From Promethearchaeota archaeon (lineage in GTDB: Archaea; Asgardarchaeota; Lokiarchaeia; Sigyniarchaeales; SOKP01): a DNA stretch of 64,000 bases. The translations under genes were made by a program, and so were the position numbers. Positions 46,291-56,215 of the stretch are shown piece by piece; position 1 is the first letter of the stretch; every line of letters starts with the position of its first letter. The stretch covers positions 1 to 64,000 of the forward strand of contig JAHPZJ010000006.1 of NCBI GenBank assembly GCA_019058245.1, written 5' to 3'. Below the pieces are notes generated by a model. The model was not told the DNA's origin and ran no database searches. It worked only from the letters and a program-made list of their open reading frames with translations.

Positions 46291-47244
46291 TTAAATAAGA
46301 ATTAATATAACACCAGAAACCGTGGTAATCACTCCGAAGAATTCGTTCTTGGAAATTTTTTCTTTATTTATTAGAAATGAAAAGGGAATAGTAAACAACG
46401 GTAAAGCTGTAGAAATTAGAGACATGAATGAAGCACCAGCAATATGAACAGCCTCACCAAACAAGATGCTTCCGATTGAATAACTAAGTATGGCAGAAAT
46501 AATAAGTATTTTCCAAGTATTTTGAGATTTTGGAATTGGTTGTGATCTTCCCTCAATTATCGCCATCATACCTAAAACAGAAGCAGCGAATAGGAATCTT
46601 ATCATCATGGCAACAATAGTACTTAATATTCCTAAATTCAATACTATATTTACTTGGTAAATAGAAAAATCTGATAAAGCCATACCAATAGCCCAAGAAA
46701 TAGCTGCTACAGTAGCCCATATTATGCCATTGAGAGTATTTACAGAGATCTTTTCTTCAAATTTATTATCTGAATTTTGAACATTAATAGATTGCATAGG
46801 ATCATTGTCTTTTTTTTTGGTTTTTTCTTTAGTAATAATTATTACTCCGATTCCAATTAAAATTCCTGAAAAAATCATTAAGATTGAGAAAGGACGATCT
46901 AGAAACAGAGTGGCAAAAATTATTGTAAAAAATGGAGAAGTAGTAGTAATAGCAAGAGCTTTAGCTGGTCCTAATGTCTTCTGTGATTGAAGATATGCTG
47001 TATCTCCTATTATGACAGTACATAAAACACTCATCATCAACATTAGAATGAGAAATGATGAAAGTGAAAATATCATTAATATAACACCAAATGACAAACA
47101 AATAATAAAAAATGTTAGAAGACCAACTGCTGCTCTTATTGCATTTTGAAAGATTGGTGTAGCTTCATTTTGTATCTTCCTAGCTAAGACAAGTGAAAGA
47201 GCAAAACAAACATTTGTAAGAATTGCTGTAATTTCTCCATACAT
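46291..47244 (-). CDS. EamA/DMT-family transporter
   Basis: The 317-residue protein has ten hydrophobic segments in two EamA repeats: about 1-140, with a charged linker near 140-170, then 175-317. Typical family stretches are LARKIQNEATPIFQNAIRA, YLQSQKTLGPAKALAITTTSPFFT and, in the second half, LFGEAVHIAGASFMSLISTALPLF. DMT transporters export or exchange small metabolites such as amino acids, nucleotides or sugars. It diverges from the MglA-like GTPase gene at 47409, with a short shared promoter region of about 165 bp. The substrate is unknown. Confidence 0.88.
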   Translation of the reverse strand: MYGEITAILTNVCFALSLVLARKIQNEATPIFQNAIRAAVGLLTFFIICLSFGVILMIFSLSSFLILMLMMSVLCTVIIGDTAYLQSQKTLGPAKALAITTTSPFFTIIFATLFLDRPFSILMIFSGILIGIGVIIITKEKTKKKDNDPMQSINVQNSDNKFEEKISVNTLNGIIWATVAAISWAIGMALSDFSIYQVNIVLNLGILSTIVAMMIRFLFAASVLGMMAIIEGRSQPIPKSQNTWKILIISAILSYSIGSILFGEAVHIAGASFMSLISTALPLFTIPFSFLINKEKISKNEFFGVITTVSGVILILI

Positions 47245-47375
47245 AAATCTATTTATTTTGATAATTAAAATTAAAATCTTTTAATCTCAAGATTTGGGGC
47301 TTTAATATAATTAATCTAAAAATATTACTAAACATATTAATCTTCATCTATCCAAATTAATACCATTAAAAAATA

Positions 47376-47388
47376 GGTTTTTATAAAC
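47376..47388 (+). promoter_or_regulatory. TATA box of the MglA-like GTPase gene
   Basis: GGTTTTTATAAAC lies 21-33 bp upstream of ATG 47409. By usual archaeal spacing, transcription would start at or next to the ATG, so the mRNA would be leaderless or nearly so. Confidence 0.45.
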
Positions 47389-47408
47389 TTACTTTTAGAT
47401 TTATATTC

Positions 47409-48002
47409 ATGATTGTAGATCATTGTGACAAAACGATCAGTATAAAAATAGTATACTTTGGACCTGCTTTCTCTGGAAAAACTACTTCGATTAAAGCCTT
47501 ATTCTCACATTTTGGTAAAGGTGAAGCGCTCCATAGTATTGAAAGTACAGTAAATCGAACTTTATTTTTTGATTATGGTACAGTTACATTTCAAAATCAG
47601 GATTGGAGACTAAAACTCCATATTTATACCACCACAGGTCAAGATTTCTATTTTGTTACGAGAGCAGTTACTTTACGAGCCGTTGATGGGATTATTTTTG
47701 TATTGGATTCTCAAAAAGATGTTTATGAACGAAATTTAGCATCATGGAAGGAACTTCTCTCTTATTTTCGTGAAACCCTTAAAGATATCCCAATTATCAT
47801 CGCTTTTAATAAGCAAGATTTACCTGAGAAATTTAGTTCTACTGAATTCTTGAAGGAAATAAAATATAATGAGTATAAAAACATCGATCGCCAATATACC
47901 ATAGCAATTAGCGGAGAAGGTGTTCTAGGTTGTTTTGAAGATCTTTTAAGGTTAGTTTTGAGGAAGTATTACAAACATAAATTAGTTTCAGTTGTAAATT
48001 GA
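47409..48002 (+). CDS. MglA/Ras-like small GTPase
   Basis: The 197-residue protein is a small GTPase. Its G1 P-loop is GPAFSGKTT at residues 18-26, its G3 region TTTGQDF at 74-80 keeps the catalytic Gln, G4 is NKQD at 134-137 and G5 is AISGEG. The strand KIVYFGPAFSGKTTS and the replacement of DxxG by TTGQ are typical of the MglA branch rather than Rab/Arf proper. There is no lipidation motif at the C-terminus. Such GTPases control polarity and motility in bacteria and are expanded in Asgard archaea. No GAP or roadblock partner is adjacent. The nearby TATA box suggests leaderless expression. Confidence 0.9.
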   Translation: MIVDHCDKTISIKIVYFGPAFSGKTTSIKALFSHFGKGEALHSIESTVNRTLFFDYGTVTFQNQDWRLKLHIYTTTGQDFYFVTRAVTLRAVDGIIFVLDSQKDVYERNLASWKELLSYFRETLKDIPIIIAFNKQDLPEKFSSTEFLKEIKYNEYKNIDRQYTIAISGEGVLGCFEDLLRLVLRKYYKHKLVSVVN

Positions 48003-48035
48003 GAAATGAATATTTTATTGAGTAAACTCTTTAGA

Positions 48036-48506
48036 TTAAAAAACTTGCCCTTCAGATTGATTGATTGTTTTTATAGGTCTTAAGACAACACAAACTCTTT
48101 CAACACTTCTTACATCTGCTCTACCGCGAAAAGACTCTATTAGTGCATCTAATTCAACAATTTCTGGCACATTAACTTTTACTAGAACCCCACATTCCCC
48201 AGCGAGGAAATATACTTCTTCACATTGAGGAAGGATCTGGGCTTCCCTTAATAGTTCTTTGGTTTCCGCAAGGCTTTTTGGAATTAGAGTAATGAATGCA
48301 ATAATACATCTTTCATCTTCTCGACAGACCTTTATAGTAAATTTTTCAATCACGCCTTCTTCTTGAAGCTTGATAACCCGTTTTCTAACCGTCGATTCAG
48401 ACAAATTTACCTTAGAATCTCCTGCTATTTCATGATATGGCCTTCTAGAATCCTCAAGAAGCATTTCAAGAATTCTTTTATCCTTATCATCTAGATTCTT
48501 CATCAA
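48036..48506 (-). CDS. Lrp/AsnC-family transcriptional regulator
   Basis: The 156-residue protein has an N-terminal helix-turn-helix (DDKDKRILEMLLEDSRRPYHEIA, then STVRKRVIKLQEEGVIEKF). A RAM ligand-binding domain follows (YFLAGECGVLVKVNVPEIVELDALIESF). It binds DNA as dimers and octamers and responds to amino acids or other small molecules. It is the last gene of the Hdr/MetVF strand run, 92 bp after metF. It is a reasonable candidate for regulating that operon. The ligand is unknown. Confidence 0.9.
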   Translation of the reverse strand: MMKNLDDKDKRILEMLLEDSRRPYHEIAGDSKVNLSESTVRKRVIKLQEEGVIEKFTIKVCREDERCIIAFITLIPKSLAETKELLREAQILPQCEEVYFLAGECGVLVKVNVPEIVELDALIESFRGRADVRSVERVCVVLRPIKTINQSEGQVF

Positions 48507-48598
48507 CTATTATCTCTCCTCTTATTTATAAAAAATATAAAAAATTTTTACTTAAAAATTTCAAAATAATATTTATCATTAATTAAATTCACAAATTC

Positions 48599-49537
48599 TC
48601 AGAGGTCTTTTAGGAGCGGTTGGAATAATCTTTCATAATGCACAGCCATGCAATGAATTCCCGCTGCTTTAGTTGTTTTCTTAATTTCTTTAATAAATGG
48701 TACATAAAATTCTAAATTAACTTTATCAATCGCATCATATTTGGCTTGTTTGTTTCCTTTATTATCTTTTTCTGCTTTCTTTAAAGCAGTAAGAAATTCC
48801 TTAGGAACTGATACACCAGGAATGTTCTCATTAAAATACCAGGCAATTCCATAATTTTTGATTGGAAAGAGTCCAAGTAAAACAGGGGTGTTAAATCTTT
48901 CTAATTCTTTTAAAAACTCTTTAGCATCATCTACATCAAATGAAGTTTGGGTTTGAATAAAATCGGCACCAACTTCTACCTTTCTACCAACTTTTAAGAT
49001 TTCTGGTTCTCTTGGATTGGAATTCGGATTTGCAGCACATCCCACATTTAGCTGAGGTCTTCCACCTCTTATTTCATTTCCTTCTAAATCAGTTCCATCA
49101 TCCACCATTTTTGAAACCAGGTCAATTAATTGTGTAGAATCTAAATCATATACTGGTCTAGCTCTTTGATGATCTCCGAGAGCAGTATGATCTCCAGTTA
49201 ACGCAAGCAAATTTTTAAGACCTAAGATTGCTCCACCTAATATATCTCCAAATAATGCAATTCGATTTCTATCTCGTACTGTCATCTGCCAAATTGCTTC
49301 TAACCCAACTTTTTCTTGGACTAAGTAGCAAGGAACCATGGAACACGTATAAGCATCTCCTTGAGGTCCATCTGTAACATTAGCAGCAATAATTTTTCCA
49401 GTTTTTTTCATTTCCTCTGCTGAATGCAAGACATGACCAATATCATAATCTTTTTCTGGTTCAAGTTCGCCCGTTATGACGAATTTTCCATCTCTAATCA
49501 CCTTTACTAAATTACTATAGGCAGGTCTTTTTGGCAA
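48599..49537 (-). CDS. metF: Methylenetetrahydrofolate (or -pterin) reductase MetF in the Hdr operon
   Basis: The 312-residue protein is a MetF paralogue of the one at 26932. It has FVITGELEPEKDYD, AANVTDGPQGDA, NLLALTGDHTALGD, PQLNVGCAANPNSNP and GADFIQTQTSFDVD. It begins 1 bp after metV ends and belongs to the operon that encodes HdrC, HdrB, HdrA and MvhD. In acetogens this combination forms a MetVF-Hdr-MvhD complex that couples methylene-C1 reduction to ferredoxin/NADH chemistry. The same role is inferred here. Use of tetrahydrofolate versus methanopterin is unresolved. Confidence 0.9.
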   Translation of the reverse strand: MPKRPAYSNLVKVIRDGKFVITGELEPEKDYDIGHVLHSAEEMKKTGKIIAANVTDGPQGDAYTCSMVPCYLVQEKVGLEAIWQMTVRDRNRIALFGDILGGAILGLKNLLALTGDHTALGDHQRARPVYDLDSTQLIDLVSKMVDDGTDLEGNEIRGGRPQLNVGCAANPNSNPREPEILKVGRKVEVGADFIQTQTSFDVDDAKEFLKELERFNTPVLLGLFPIKNYGIAWYFNENIPGVSVPKEFLTALKKAEKDNKGNKQAKYDAIDKVNLEFYVPFIKEIKKTTKAAGIHCMAVHYERLFQPLLKDL

Positions 49538-49538
49538 T

Positions 49539-50237
49539 TTATACGTTCTCCTCCTTCTTTTTTTCTTCTATATTAGAACTGGATTCATAAATATGTATGA
49601 ATCTTGGACTTGACCATATCCTATAATTTCTTGGAGGTCTATAATTTGTAAATAAATCCAGTCTATTAAATTTCTTAAGACGTTCCCATATTTTTACCCA
49701 TGCACAATCATGTATATAGCCACCTACTTCACATTTACCTTCAACTTGTCCTCCACAGGGACCATTGCTCAAATTTTTAGCACATCCAGCCATAGGACAG
49801 ATACCACCAGTCACTCCCAGTAAACATTCTCCACAGGTTTCACAATATTCTGCAAAATAATTCTCACTATTATTCTCTACTCCACCAAACATGCTGTTTT
49901 GTGCTGGAAAAGTGAGAATTGTAGGAATAATTCTGTTTAACATTCCTACCCCTAAACCACATGCTAATGATACAATTGCATCATATTCTTCAATAAATGG
50001 TCTTAATGTTGTTGCAGCAATTCTATCATCGCACTGTCGTAAAACCGTAATGGCTTTCCATTTTAATTCTTTTCCTTCGCTTCTTGCTTTTAATTCGAGC
50101 ATTTGTGCCAGGACTTTTGCTTCATTTATTGAACGTGGAGGTTGACAACATCCATCACACCCTGCAACTAGTATTTTCGAATATGGTTTTATCATATCAT
50201 ATATTTCTTCAATATCCTTTTGTTTTGTTATAATCAT
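49539..50237 (-). CDS. metV: MetV in the Hdr operon
   Basis: The 232-residue protein is a third MetV. ILVAGCDGCCQPP is the N-terminal nucleotide-like motif, and YCETCGECLLGVTGGICP, CAKNLSNGPCGG and KCEVGGYIHDCAW form the C-terminal metal-binding cluster. It is clearly more diverged from the two copies at 27.9-29.5 kb than they are from each other. It carries a basic, Lys-rich C-terminal tail. It is followed 1 bp later by metF and preceded 40 bp earlier by the HdrA-MvhD fusion, so it should bridge MetF to the Hdr module. Confidence 0.88.
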   Translation of the reverse strand: MIITKQKDIEEIYDMIKPYSKILVAGCDGCCQPPRSINEAKVLAQMLELKARSEGKELKWKAITVLRQCDDRIAATTLRPFIEEYDAIVSLACGLGVGMLNRIIPTILTFPAQNSMFGGVENNSENYFAEYCETCGECLLGVTGGICPMAGCAKNLSNGPCGGQVEGKCEVGGYIHDCAWVKIWERLKKFNRLDLFTNYRPPRNYRIWSSPRFIHIYESSSNIEEKKKEENV

Positions 50238-50277
50238 TTTATAAAAATCTCCTAATTTTATGAACTTGATAAATTTC

Positions 50278-53200
50278 TTATTCAGTTAATATAATTTCTT
50301 TTTTTTCTTCTTTTTTTATTTCTTTCTTCTCTTTTTTATAATCATTTTCAATAGGACCTAATTTTTGTAATTTTTCTGTGAATTCCTTGATCGTTTCAGC
50401 AAAGATTTTTCCTTCACTGGCAGAAACCCATTTTCGCATGAATCTTGCTGGATTAATCCCTAGAGACTCTATAATTTGCTCAATCTCTTCCGTTCTTCTT
50501 AATGTATCTTGATTTCCCGCGATGTAATGACAATCACCAAGATGACAACCTCCAATAAAAACACCATCAGCACCTTCTAAAAAGGCTTGCAATATGAAAC
50601 TCTTTGGGATACCACCTGAACACATAACTCTTATAGTCCTTACATTTGGGGGATATTGATATCGGCTAACTCCAGCAAGATCCGCACCTGCGTAGCTACA
50701 CCAATTACAGAGAAAAGCAACTATTCTTGGTCGTCCATCTGCTACTGTTACCTTAGCAGCTTCAGCTATCATTGGTTCAATTTGAATACGTCCAAAATGA
50801 CTCATTGTTATAGCTTCTGCTGGACATTCAGCAGCACAATCTCCGCATCCTTTACAAAGTAAAGGATTAACTTCTGAAATCATTAAACCTTCTTCATATT
50901 TGACACCAACGGCGCCGTAATTACACACTTCAGCACATCTATTACAACCAATACATAAAGCAGGGTCAACCTTGGAAATAATACCTTCAGTTTTTAGAAT
51001 ATCTTTAGATAAAATCGTAGTGGCTCTGGAAGCAGCTGACATTGCTTGTGCTATACTTTCTCTAATTGTTGCTGTTCCACGGGAAGTACCACATAAAAAA
51101 ATACCATCTGTAGCAAAATCTGAGGGCCGGAGTTTTACATGAGCCTCTAAGAAAAATTCATCATCATTTACAGGGACTTTTAACATTTTTGCTAGATTTT
51201 CATTTGCTTCACCATCAGCAACTATTCCTGCACTTAGAGCAACTAAATCAGCATTTATCTTAATATCCCCAATATCTCGTTTTTTTATATAAATACTTAA
51301 ATTTCCATTTTCTAATTTAATTTCAGGAGGTTGCTCATCTTTAAATCTTATAAAAATTACTCCTTTTTCTCTTGCTAAATTGTAGTATTTCTCTTTAAAC
51401 CCATAGGTTCTAATATCTCTATAAAGAACAGTAATATTAAGATTTGGATTTATTTCTTTTACTTTTAAAGCATTTTTAATAGCTTCACTACAACACATTC
51501 TACTACAATAAGGATGTTCCTCGTTTCTTGAGCCTACACACTGTAGCATCACTATAGAATTTAATTGTTTAATTTTTTCTTCTTCAGTAAATAGAATTTT
51601 CTCTAGATCGGATTGTAAAATTACTCTCTCATCTTTACCAAAAAGAAATTCACCATCCTTTGGTTGATATTCATGAGCTCCAGTAGCAACTATAATAATA
51701 CCGTGTTGAAATTCTTTCTTTTGTTTATCTCCACCAAAAGTAATATTTGTTGTAAAGTTACAAACATATCCTCCTATTGAGTTGATTCTAGCATTAAGAA
51801 ATATATTAATAAGTTTATGATTTTTGACTTTATTTATTAAATCTTTAAGAAGTTCCTGAACATCATGTTTTTCTAAAGTATGATAAATATTATTAGAAAA
51901 TCCTCCTAATCTCTTACTTTTCTCAATAAGAAATACTTCAAATCCTTGATTTGCGAGATTTAACGCAGCAGTCATACCTGCTACACCTCCACCAATTACC
52001 ATCCCCTTATGGATAACCTCCACTTGTTGTTCTTGTAGTGGAACTAATTTTCGAGCTCTAGCAACAGCCATTCTTACAAGATCCTTTGCTTTTTCTGTCG
52101 CTTCTTCTGGTTCATGCATATGCACCCATGAACATTGATCTCTGATATTTGCTAGATCAAACAGATATTTATTTAAACCTGCCTCTCTAATAGTCGCTTG
52201 AAATAATGGTTCATGAGTTCTTGGAGTACATGAAGCAACTATTACCCTATTTAAGTTATGTTCCTTTATTTGTTCTTTAATATTAGTTTGCGTATCAGCG
52301 GAACATGTGTACAAGTTTCGTTCGGCATGAATTACATCAGGTAATTTATTTGCGTATTCAACAACTTCAGGAACATCTACAACCCCCCCAATATTAATAC
52401 CACAGTGACATATGAAAACTCCGATCCTGGGGGGTTCTCCAATTGTATCCCTTTCTTTTGGCAATTCTTTTTCAGTGACTAAAGTATTCCTCACATCAGA
52501 TAAAAGAATATTAACAGCCCCAGCGGCAGCACTTGCCTCTACAACTGTTTCTGGAATATCTTTTGGTTCTGAAATCATGCCACATACATAAATTCCTTCT
52601 CTGGAGGATTCTACTGGTGAAAAGGGTTTTGTTTTACAAAAATTATAACTATTTAATTCGATGTTTAATTTTTTTGCTAAAGCTTTAGTGCTATGATTTG
52701 GTAAAGCACCAACTGCTAAAACAACAAGATTAAATGTCTCACTAATTACTTTTCCTTCTTCATTTTCATAATGAAGAATTAAATCCTTAGTCTCTGATAT
52801 TTCTTTAATATCTGATATTCTACTTCTGATATATCTTACACCATATTCATTTTGCGCACGTTCAATATACTTATCGAAGTCCTTTCCAACAGCTCTCACA
52901 TCCATTGAAAATATCGTTGGTTCAATAATTTCCATATGTTCTTTTGCAATTACTGCCTCTTTAGCCGTATACATACAACAAACTGATGAGCAATACTCTG
53001 CACCATGCTTTTTATCTCTTGAGCCAACACATTGTAAAAATGCTACTTTTTTTGGAATAATTCCATCAGAAGGTCTGAGAATAAGCCCAGAATGTGGACC
53101 GCTAGCACTTAATATGCGTTCAAATTGAATACTTGTAATCACATTTAGATATTTCCCATATCCATATTGCTGTGTAGGACCAGGATCATATTCATCAAAT

Positions 53201-53769
53201 CCTAATGCTAAAACAATAGCTCCAACATTTAGAGTAGTGGATTTATCTTCTAAAGTATAATCTATTGCTTTTGCTTTACATACACCCTTACAAAATCCGC
53301 ATCCAATACATAATTCTTGATCAATTGAAAAAACCAATGGAACTGCTTGTGGAAATTTTACTGATATTGCTGATCTATTTGAAAGTCCCTCATTAAAAAA
53401 ATCAATAGCCTCTACTGGACATTCTTGAGCGCACACACCGCACCCAGTACATTTTTCTTGATCTAATAATAGAGATCTCTGTTTTAACTCAACAGTAAAA
53501 TTACCAGGATTTCCATCTATTTTTTCCAAATTTGTATTAATCAAAAGTGTGATATTTTCATGGCGTCCTGCTGCAACCAGTTTGGGAGCCAAAATACAGA
53601 TTGAACAATCATTAGTAGGAAAGGTCTTGTCTAATTGAGACATAACTCCTCCAATGCTCATCGATGATTCTACTAAATAAACTTTAAAACCTGAATCTGC
53701 TAAATCCATTGAAGCTTGAATTCCTGCAATTCCTCCACCTACAACTAATACTGATCCTATTTTTTCCAT
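50278..53769 (-). CDS. hdrA: HdrA-type flavoprotein fused to MvhD (1163 residues)
   Basis: The protein joins three parts that are separate genes just upstream. Residues about 1-440 are a thioredoxin-reductase-like FAD domain with two [4Fe-4S] ferredoxin motifs (CTGCGVCAQECP, CIGCGFCKGVC). Residues about 450-1000 are a complete HdrA: the CHCGINIGG motif, a second FAD domain GMVIGGGVAGM, and C-terminal ferredoxin motifs CIGCNRCAEVC and CKGCGDCAAECP. From about 1015 there is an MvhD domain (FLCNWCSYAGADLAG, VMCSGG, GGCHLGDCHY), a [2Fe-2S] electron entry site, ending in a Lys/Glu-rich tail. HdrA bifurcates electrons at its FAD. It follows the split mvhD by 2 bp, with a GAGGT ribosome site before its ATG. 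Confidence 0.9.
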   Translation of the reverse strand: MEKIGSVLVVGGGIAGIQASMDLADSGFKVYLVESSMSIGGVMSQLDKTFPTNDCSICILAPKLVAAGRHENITLLINTNLEKIDGNPGNFTVELKQRSLLLDQEKCTGCGVCAQECPVEAIDFFNEGLSNRSAISVKFPQAVPLVFSIDQELCIGCGFCKGVCKAKAIDYTLEDKSTTLNVGAIVLALGFDEYDPGPTQQYGYGKYLNVITSIQFERILSASGPHSGLILRPSDGIIPKKVAFLQCVGSRDKKHGAEYCSSVCCMYTAKEAVIAKEHMEIIEPTIFSMDVRAVGKDFDKYIERAQNEYGVRYIRSRISDIKEISETKDLILHYENEEGKVISETFNLVVLAVGALPNHSTKALAKKLNIELNSYNFCKTKPFSPVESSREGIYVCGMISEPKDIPETVVEASAAAGAVNILLSDVRNTLVTEKELPKERDTIGEPPRIGVFICHCGINIGGVVDVPEVVEYANKLPDVIHAERNLYTCSADTQTNIKEQIKEHNLNRVIVASCTPRTHEPLFQATIREAGLNKYLFDLANIRDQCSWVHMHEPEEATEKAKDLVRMAVARARKLVPLQEQQVEVIHKGMVIGGGVAGMTAALNLANQGFEVFLIEKSKRLGGFSNNIYHTLEKHDVQELLKDLINKVKNHKLINIFLNARINSIGGYVCNFTTNITFGGDKQKKEFQHGIIIVATGAHEYQPKDGEFLFGKDERVILQSDLEKILFTEEEKIKQLNSIVMLQCVGSRNEEHPYCSRMCCSEAIKNALKVKEINPNLNITVLYRDIRTYGFKEKYYNLAREKGVIFIRFKDEQPPEIKLENGNLSIYIKKRDIGDIKINADLVALSAGIVADGEANENLAKMLKVPVNDDEFFLEAHVKLRPSDFATDGIFLCGTSRGTATIRESIAQAMSAASRATTILSKDILKTEGIISKVDPALCIGCNRCAEVCNYGAVGVKYEEGLMISEVNPLLCKGCGDCAAECPAEAITMSHFGRIQIEPMIAEAAKVTVADGRPRIVAFLCNWCSYAGADLAGVSRYQYPPNVRTIRVMCSGGIPKSFILQAFLEGADGVFIGGCHLGDCHYIAGNQDTLRRTEEIEQIIESLGINPARFMRKWVSASEGKIFAETIKEFTEKLQKLGPIENDYKKEKKEIKKEEKKEIILTE

Positions 53770-53771
53770 GT

Positions 53772-54542
53772 CTAAACCTCTTTAATCGAAATAAAAGTGG
53801 GAATTTCTTCATTTATTTGATCAACATCAACAAGACCTCGAGCACGAAGAGTTACAATATGCTGTAATACCTTATGAGGTTCTATTTTAATTTCCTTCGC
53901 GATTTCTGGAACAGATTTTCCTTCATTCTTAATTTTTTCCAGAATTTTATGACGAATAAACTCATTTTCAATAGCATTATCAAGGATTTCCTCAAATTCT
54001 TCTATAGGTATTATGTTCCCATACACATTTCCCTCAGTTGTTAATTCCCTTTGACGAGCAACTAAAGCTCTTAACCGTGAATCACATAAAGCAAATTTAG
54101 TAGCACTTAAATTATCGAGAATTTGTTTTTTTAATTTATCATTTTTGATAGGAGATGGCCCAAGTTTACGGATATGTTCAGTAAATTCTGTGACTATTTC
54201 AGCGAATCTGTTTCCTTCTGCAGCTGAAACCCAATCAAGCCGTACTCGATCTGCGAAATTGATCATTGATAATACTTTTCCTAACATTTTCATTTTTAAT
54301 TCTGCTTCATAATTTCCACTTATATAATGACAGTCTCCTAAATGACATCCTAAAACAAGGACTCCATCAATGCCATTCATAAAAGCTTCAGCAATAAATA
54401 CAGGATCGACTCTTCCAGAACACATAACTCGTATAACTCTAACATTTGTTGGATATTGGATTCGACTAACACCTGCGAGGTCTGCACCTGCATAGGAACA
54501 CCAATTACATAAAAATCCTAAAATTTTTGGTTCAAATACCAT
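53772..54542 (-). CDS. mvhD: MvhD-type [2Fe-2S] subunit with C-terminal winged-helix extension
   Basis: Residues 1-140 are MvhD: FLCNWCSYAGADLAG with Cys12/Cys15, VMCSG with Cys41, and GCHLGDCHY with Cys66/Cys71. It shuttles electrons to HdrA from a dehydrogenase or hydrogenase. The normal family length is about 140 residues. This protein has 256, and the extra 115 residues contain a helical stretch and a wHTH-like segment (KSVPEIAKEIKIEPHKVLQHIVTLRARGLV), an unusual addition to an electron carrier. It starts with a GGAGGTGG ribosome site and lies directly between the split HdrA gene and the HdrA-MvhD fusion. It lacks the tail seen in the fused copy. Confidence 0.85.
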   Translation of the reverse strand: MVFEPKILGFLCNWCSYAGADLAGVSRIQYPTNVRVIRVMCSGRVDPVFIAEAFMNGIDGVLVLGCHLGDCHYISGNYEAELKMKMLGKVLSMINFADRVRLDWVSAAEGNRFAEIVTEFTEHIRKLGPSPIKNDKLKKQILDNLSATKFALCDSRLRALVARQRELTTEGNVYGNIIPIEEFEEILDNAIENEFIRHKILEKIKNEGKSVPEIAKEIKIEPHKVLQHIVTLRARGLVDVDQINEEIPTFISIKEV

Positions 54543-56210
54543 CTAATCTCCACCTCCGTAAGTTACAATTTCAGCTATAATTTGATCTGATGTGAAATGA
54601 TGTATAATAATGGCGTTCTGAGGACAACTAGCACCACAAACTCCACATCCTTTACAAACAACTTTATTAACTACTGCAGTATCAGTTTCTTCATCTTTAG
54701 ATATTGCACTATATGGACAAATCTTTATACATGCTTCACATCCTATGCATAAATCAGGATTAACTTCGGCAGTAGAACCTTCTACTTCTAGCATTTCTTT
54801 GGAAAGAATTGTACTAGCTCTCGAAGCTGCTGCATTTGATTGTGATATACTTTCTGAAATATCTGCTGGCCAATGAGCAGATCCACACACAAATACTCCA
54901 TCTGTAGCAAAATCAACAGGTCTTAATTTCACATGAGCTTCTAAAAAGAAGTTATTTTCTTCTAATGGAACTTTTAACATTTTTGCTAATCGCTCTGAAT
55001 CTTCATTAGCAATAAGAGGCATTGATAATACTACAAGATCATGGGGAATTCCAATAACTTGATTCATAAATTCATTATAAACTTCAAGATGATCCTCCTT
55101 AATAATTGGAGGTTTATCTGGTAAATATTTTATAAATATTATTCCCATTTCTCTTGCTCTTCTATAGTATTCCTCATAAGTAACACCCTGTGCTTGTATA
55201 TCTCTAAAAATTATGGTAATATTAGCATCTGGATTTTGTTCCTTGATTAAAATTGCATTTTTAAGAGCGGTCATACAACATATATTAGAACAGTATCTTC
55301 GTTCTTCATTTCTACACCCTACACATTGAATCATTGCAATATTTTTAGCGTTAACTGAATTTTCTTTTAACAATCCCTCTAATTCTAATTGACTTATTAT
55401 AGTTTTCCCATTATAATTATAATATCCTTCAGGTGATAATACCCTTGCTCCTGTAGCAACGATAATTGCACCTACCTCAATTTCTATCATTTTTTTCTCT
55501 TGTAGAATAACTATTTTATAGTTTCCAACATATCCTTCAATCTTTTCTATCGTTGCAGATTTATATACATCTATTTCTTTATGGCTTTCTGCTAAATTTC
55601 TTGTTTCTAATATATTTGAAGCATCTTCATTAGTAGGATATGTTTTATGGAGATGTCTAATTAGTCCTCCTAATTCAGAATCTTTTTCTATCAAACTTAC
55701 TTTAAAACTTTGATTTGCTAAAGTTAATGCAGCATTCATCCCTGCAATTCCTCCACCTATTACTGCTGCAGAAGGTATTACGCTAACTTGCATTTTTTCT
55801 AGTGGTTCTAATAAAGATGCCTTGTATACACTCATTCTAATGAGATCTTTAGCTTTTTCAGTGCCTTTTTGTGGTTCTTTCATATGTACCCAAGAATCCT
55901 GATCACGAATATTTACCATTTCAAATAAATAGGGATTTAGACCTGCCTCTTGACATGTTGATCGAAATAAAGGTTCATGAGTTCGAGGAGAACACGATGC
56001 TACAATAACACGATTTAAATTATGTTCCTTAATGTTTTCCCTGATATTACTTAACCCAACTTCTGAACATGTATAAAGATTTCCAGCACTATAAGCTACA
56101 TTTGGTAGTGTTTTGGTATATTCTATTAGTTCAGTGATATCTAAAACTCCACCGATATTTGTACCACAGTGACAAATAAAAACTCCAATTCTAATATCTT
56201 CATTTGACAT
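54543..56210 (-). CDS. hdrA: HdrA, electron-bifurcating heterodisulfide reductase subunit
   Basis: The 555-residue protein is a full HdrA. It has an N-terminal domain with FICHCGTNIGG, the FAD motif AVIGGGIAGMNAAL, and conserved CVGCRNEERRYCSNICC. The C-terminal ferredoxin domain has CIGCEACIKICP and CKGCGVCGASCP. It is about 90 residues shorter than methanogen HdrA because the thioredoxin-reductase-like part with two ferredoxin motifs is encoded by the next upstream gene. It matches residues about 450-1000 of the 1163-residue fusion downstream. It is the predicted flavin bifurcation site. Confidence 0.9.
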   Translation of the reverse strand: MSNEDIRIGVFICHCGTNIGGVLDITELIEYTKTLPNVAYSAGNLYTCSEVGLSNIRENIKEHNLNRVIVASCSPRTHEPLFRSTCQEAGLNPYLFEMVNIRDQDSWVHMKEPQKGTEKAKDLIRMSVYKASLLEPLEKMQVSVIPSAAVIGGGIAGMNAALTLANQSFKVSLIEKDSELGGLIRHLHKTYPTNEDASNILETRNLAESHKEIDVYKSATIEKIEGYVGNYKIVILQEKKMIEIEVGAIIVATGARVLSPEGYYNYNGKTIISQLELEGLLKENSVNAKNIAMIQCVGCRNEERRYCSNICCMTALKNAILIKEQNPDANITIIFRDIQAQGVTYEEYYRRAREMGIIFIKYLPDKPPIIKEDHLEVYNEFMNQVIGIPHDLVVLSMPLIANEDSERLAKMLKVPLEENNFFLEAHVKLRPVDFATDGVFVCGSAHWPADISESISQSNAAASRASTILSKEMLEVEGSTAEVNPDLCIGCEACIKICPYSAISKDEETDTAVVNKVVCKGCGVCGASCPQNAIIIHHFTSDQIIAEIVTYGGGD

Positions 56211-56215
56211 TTTTT

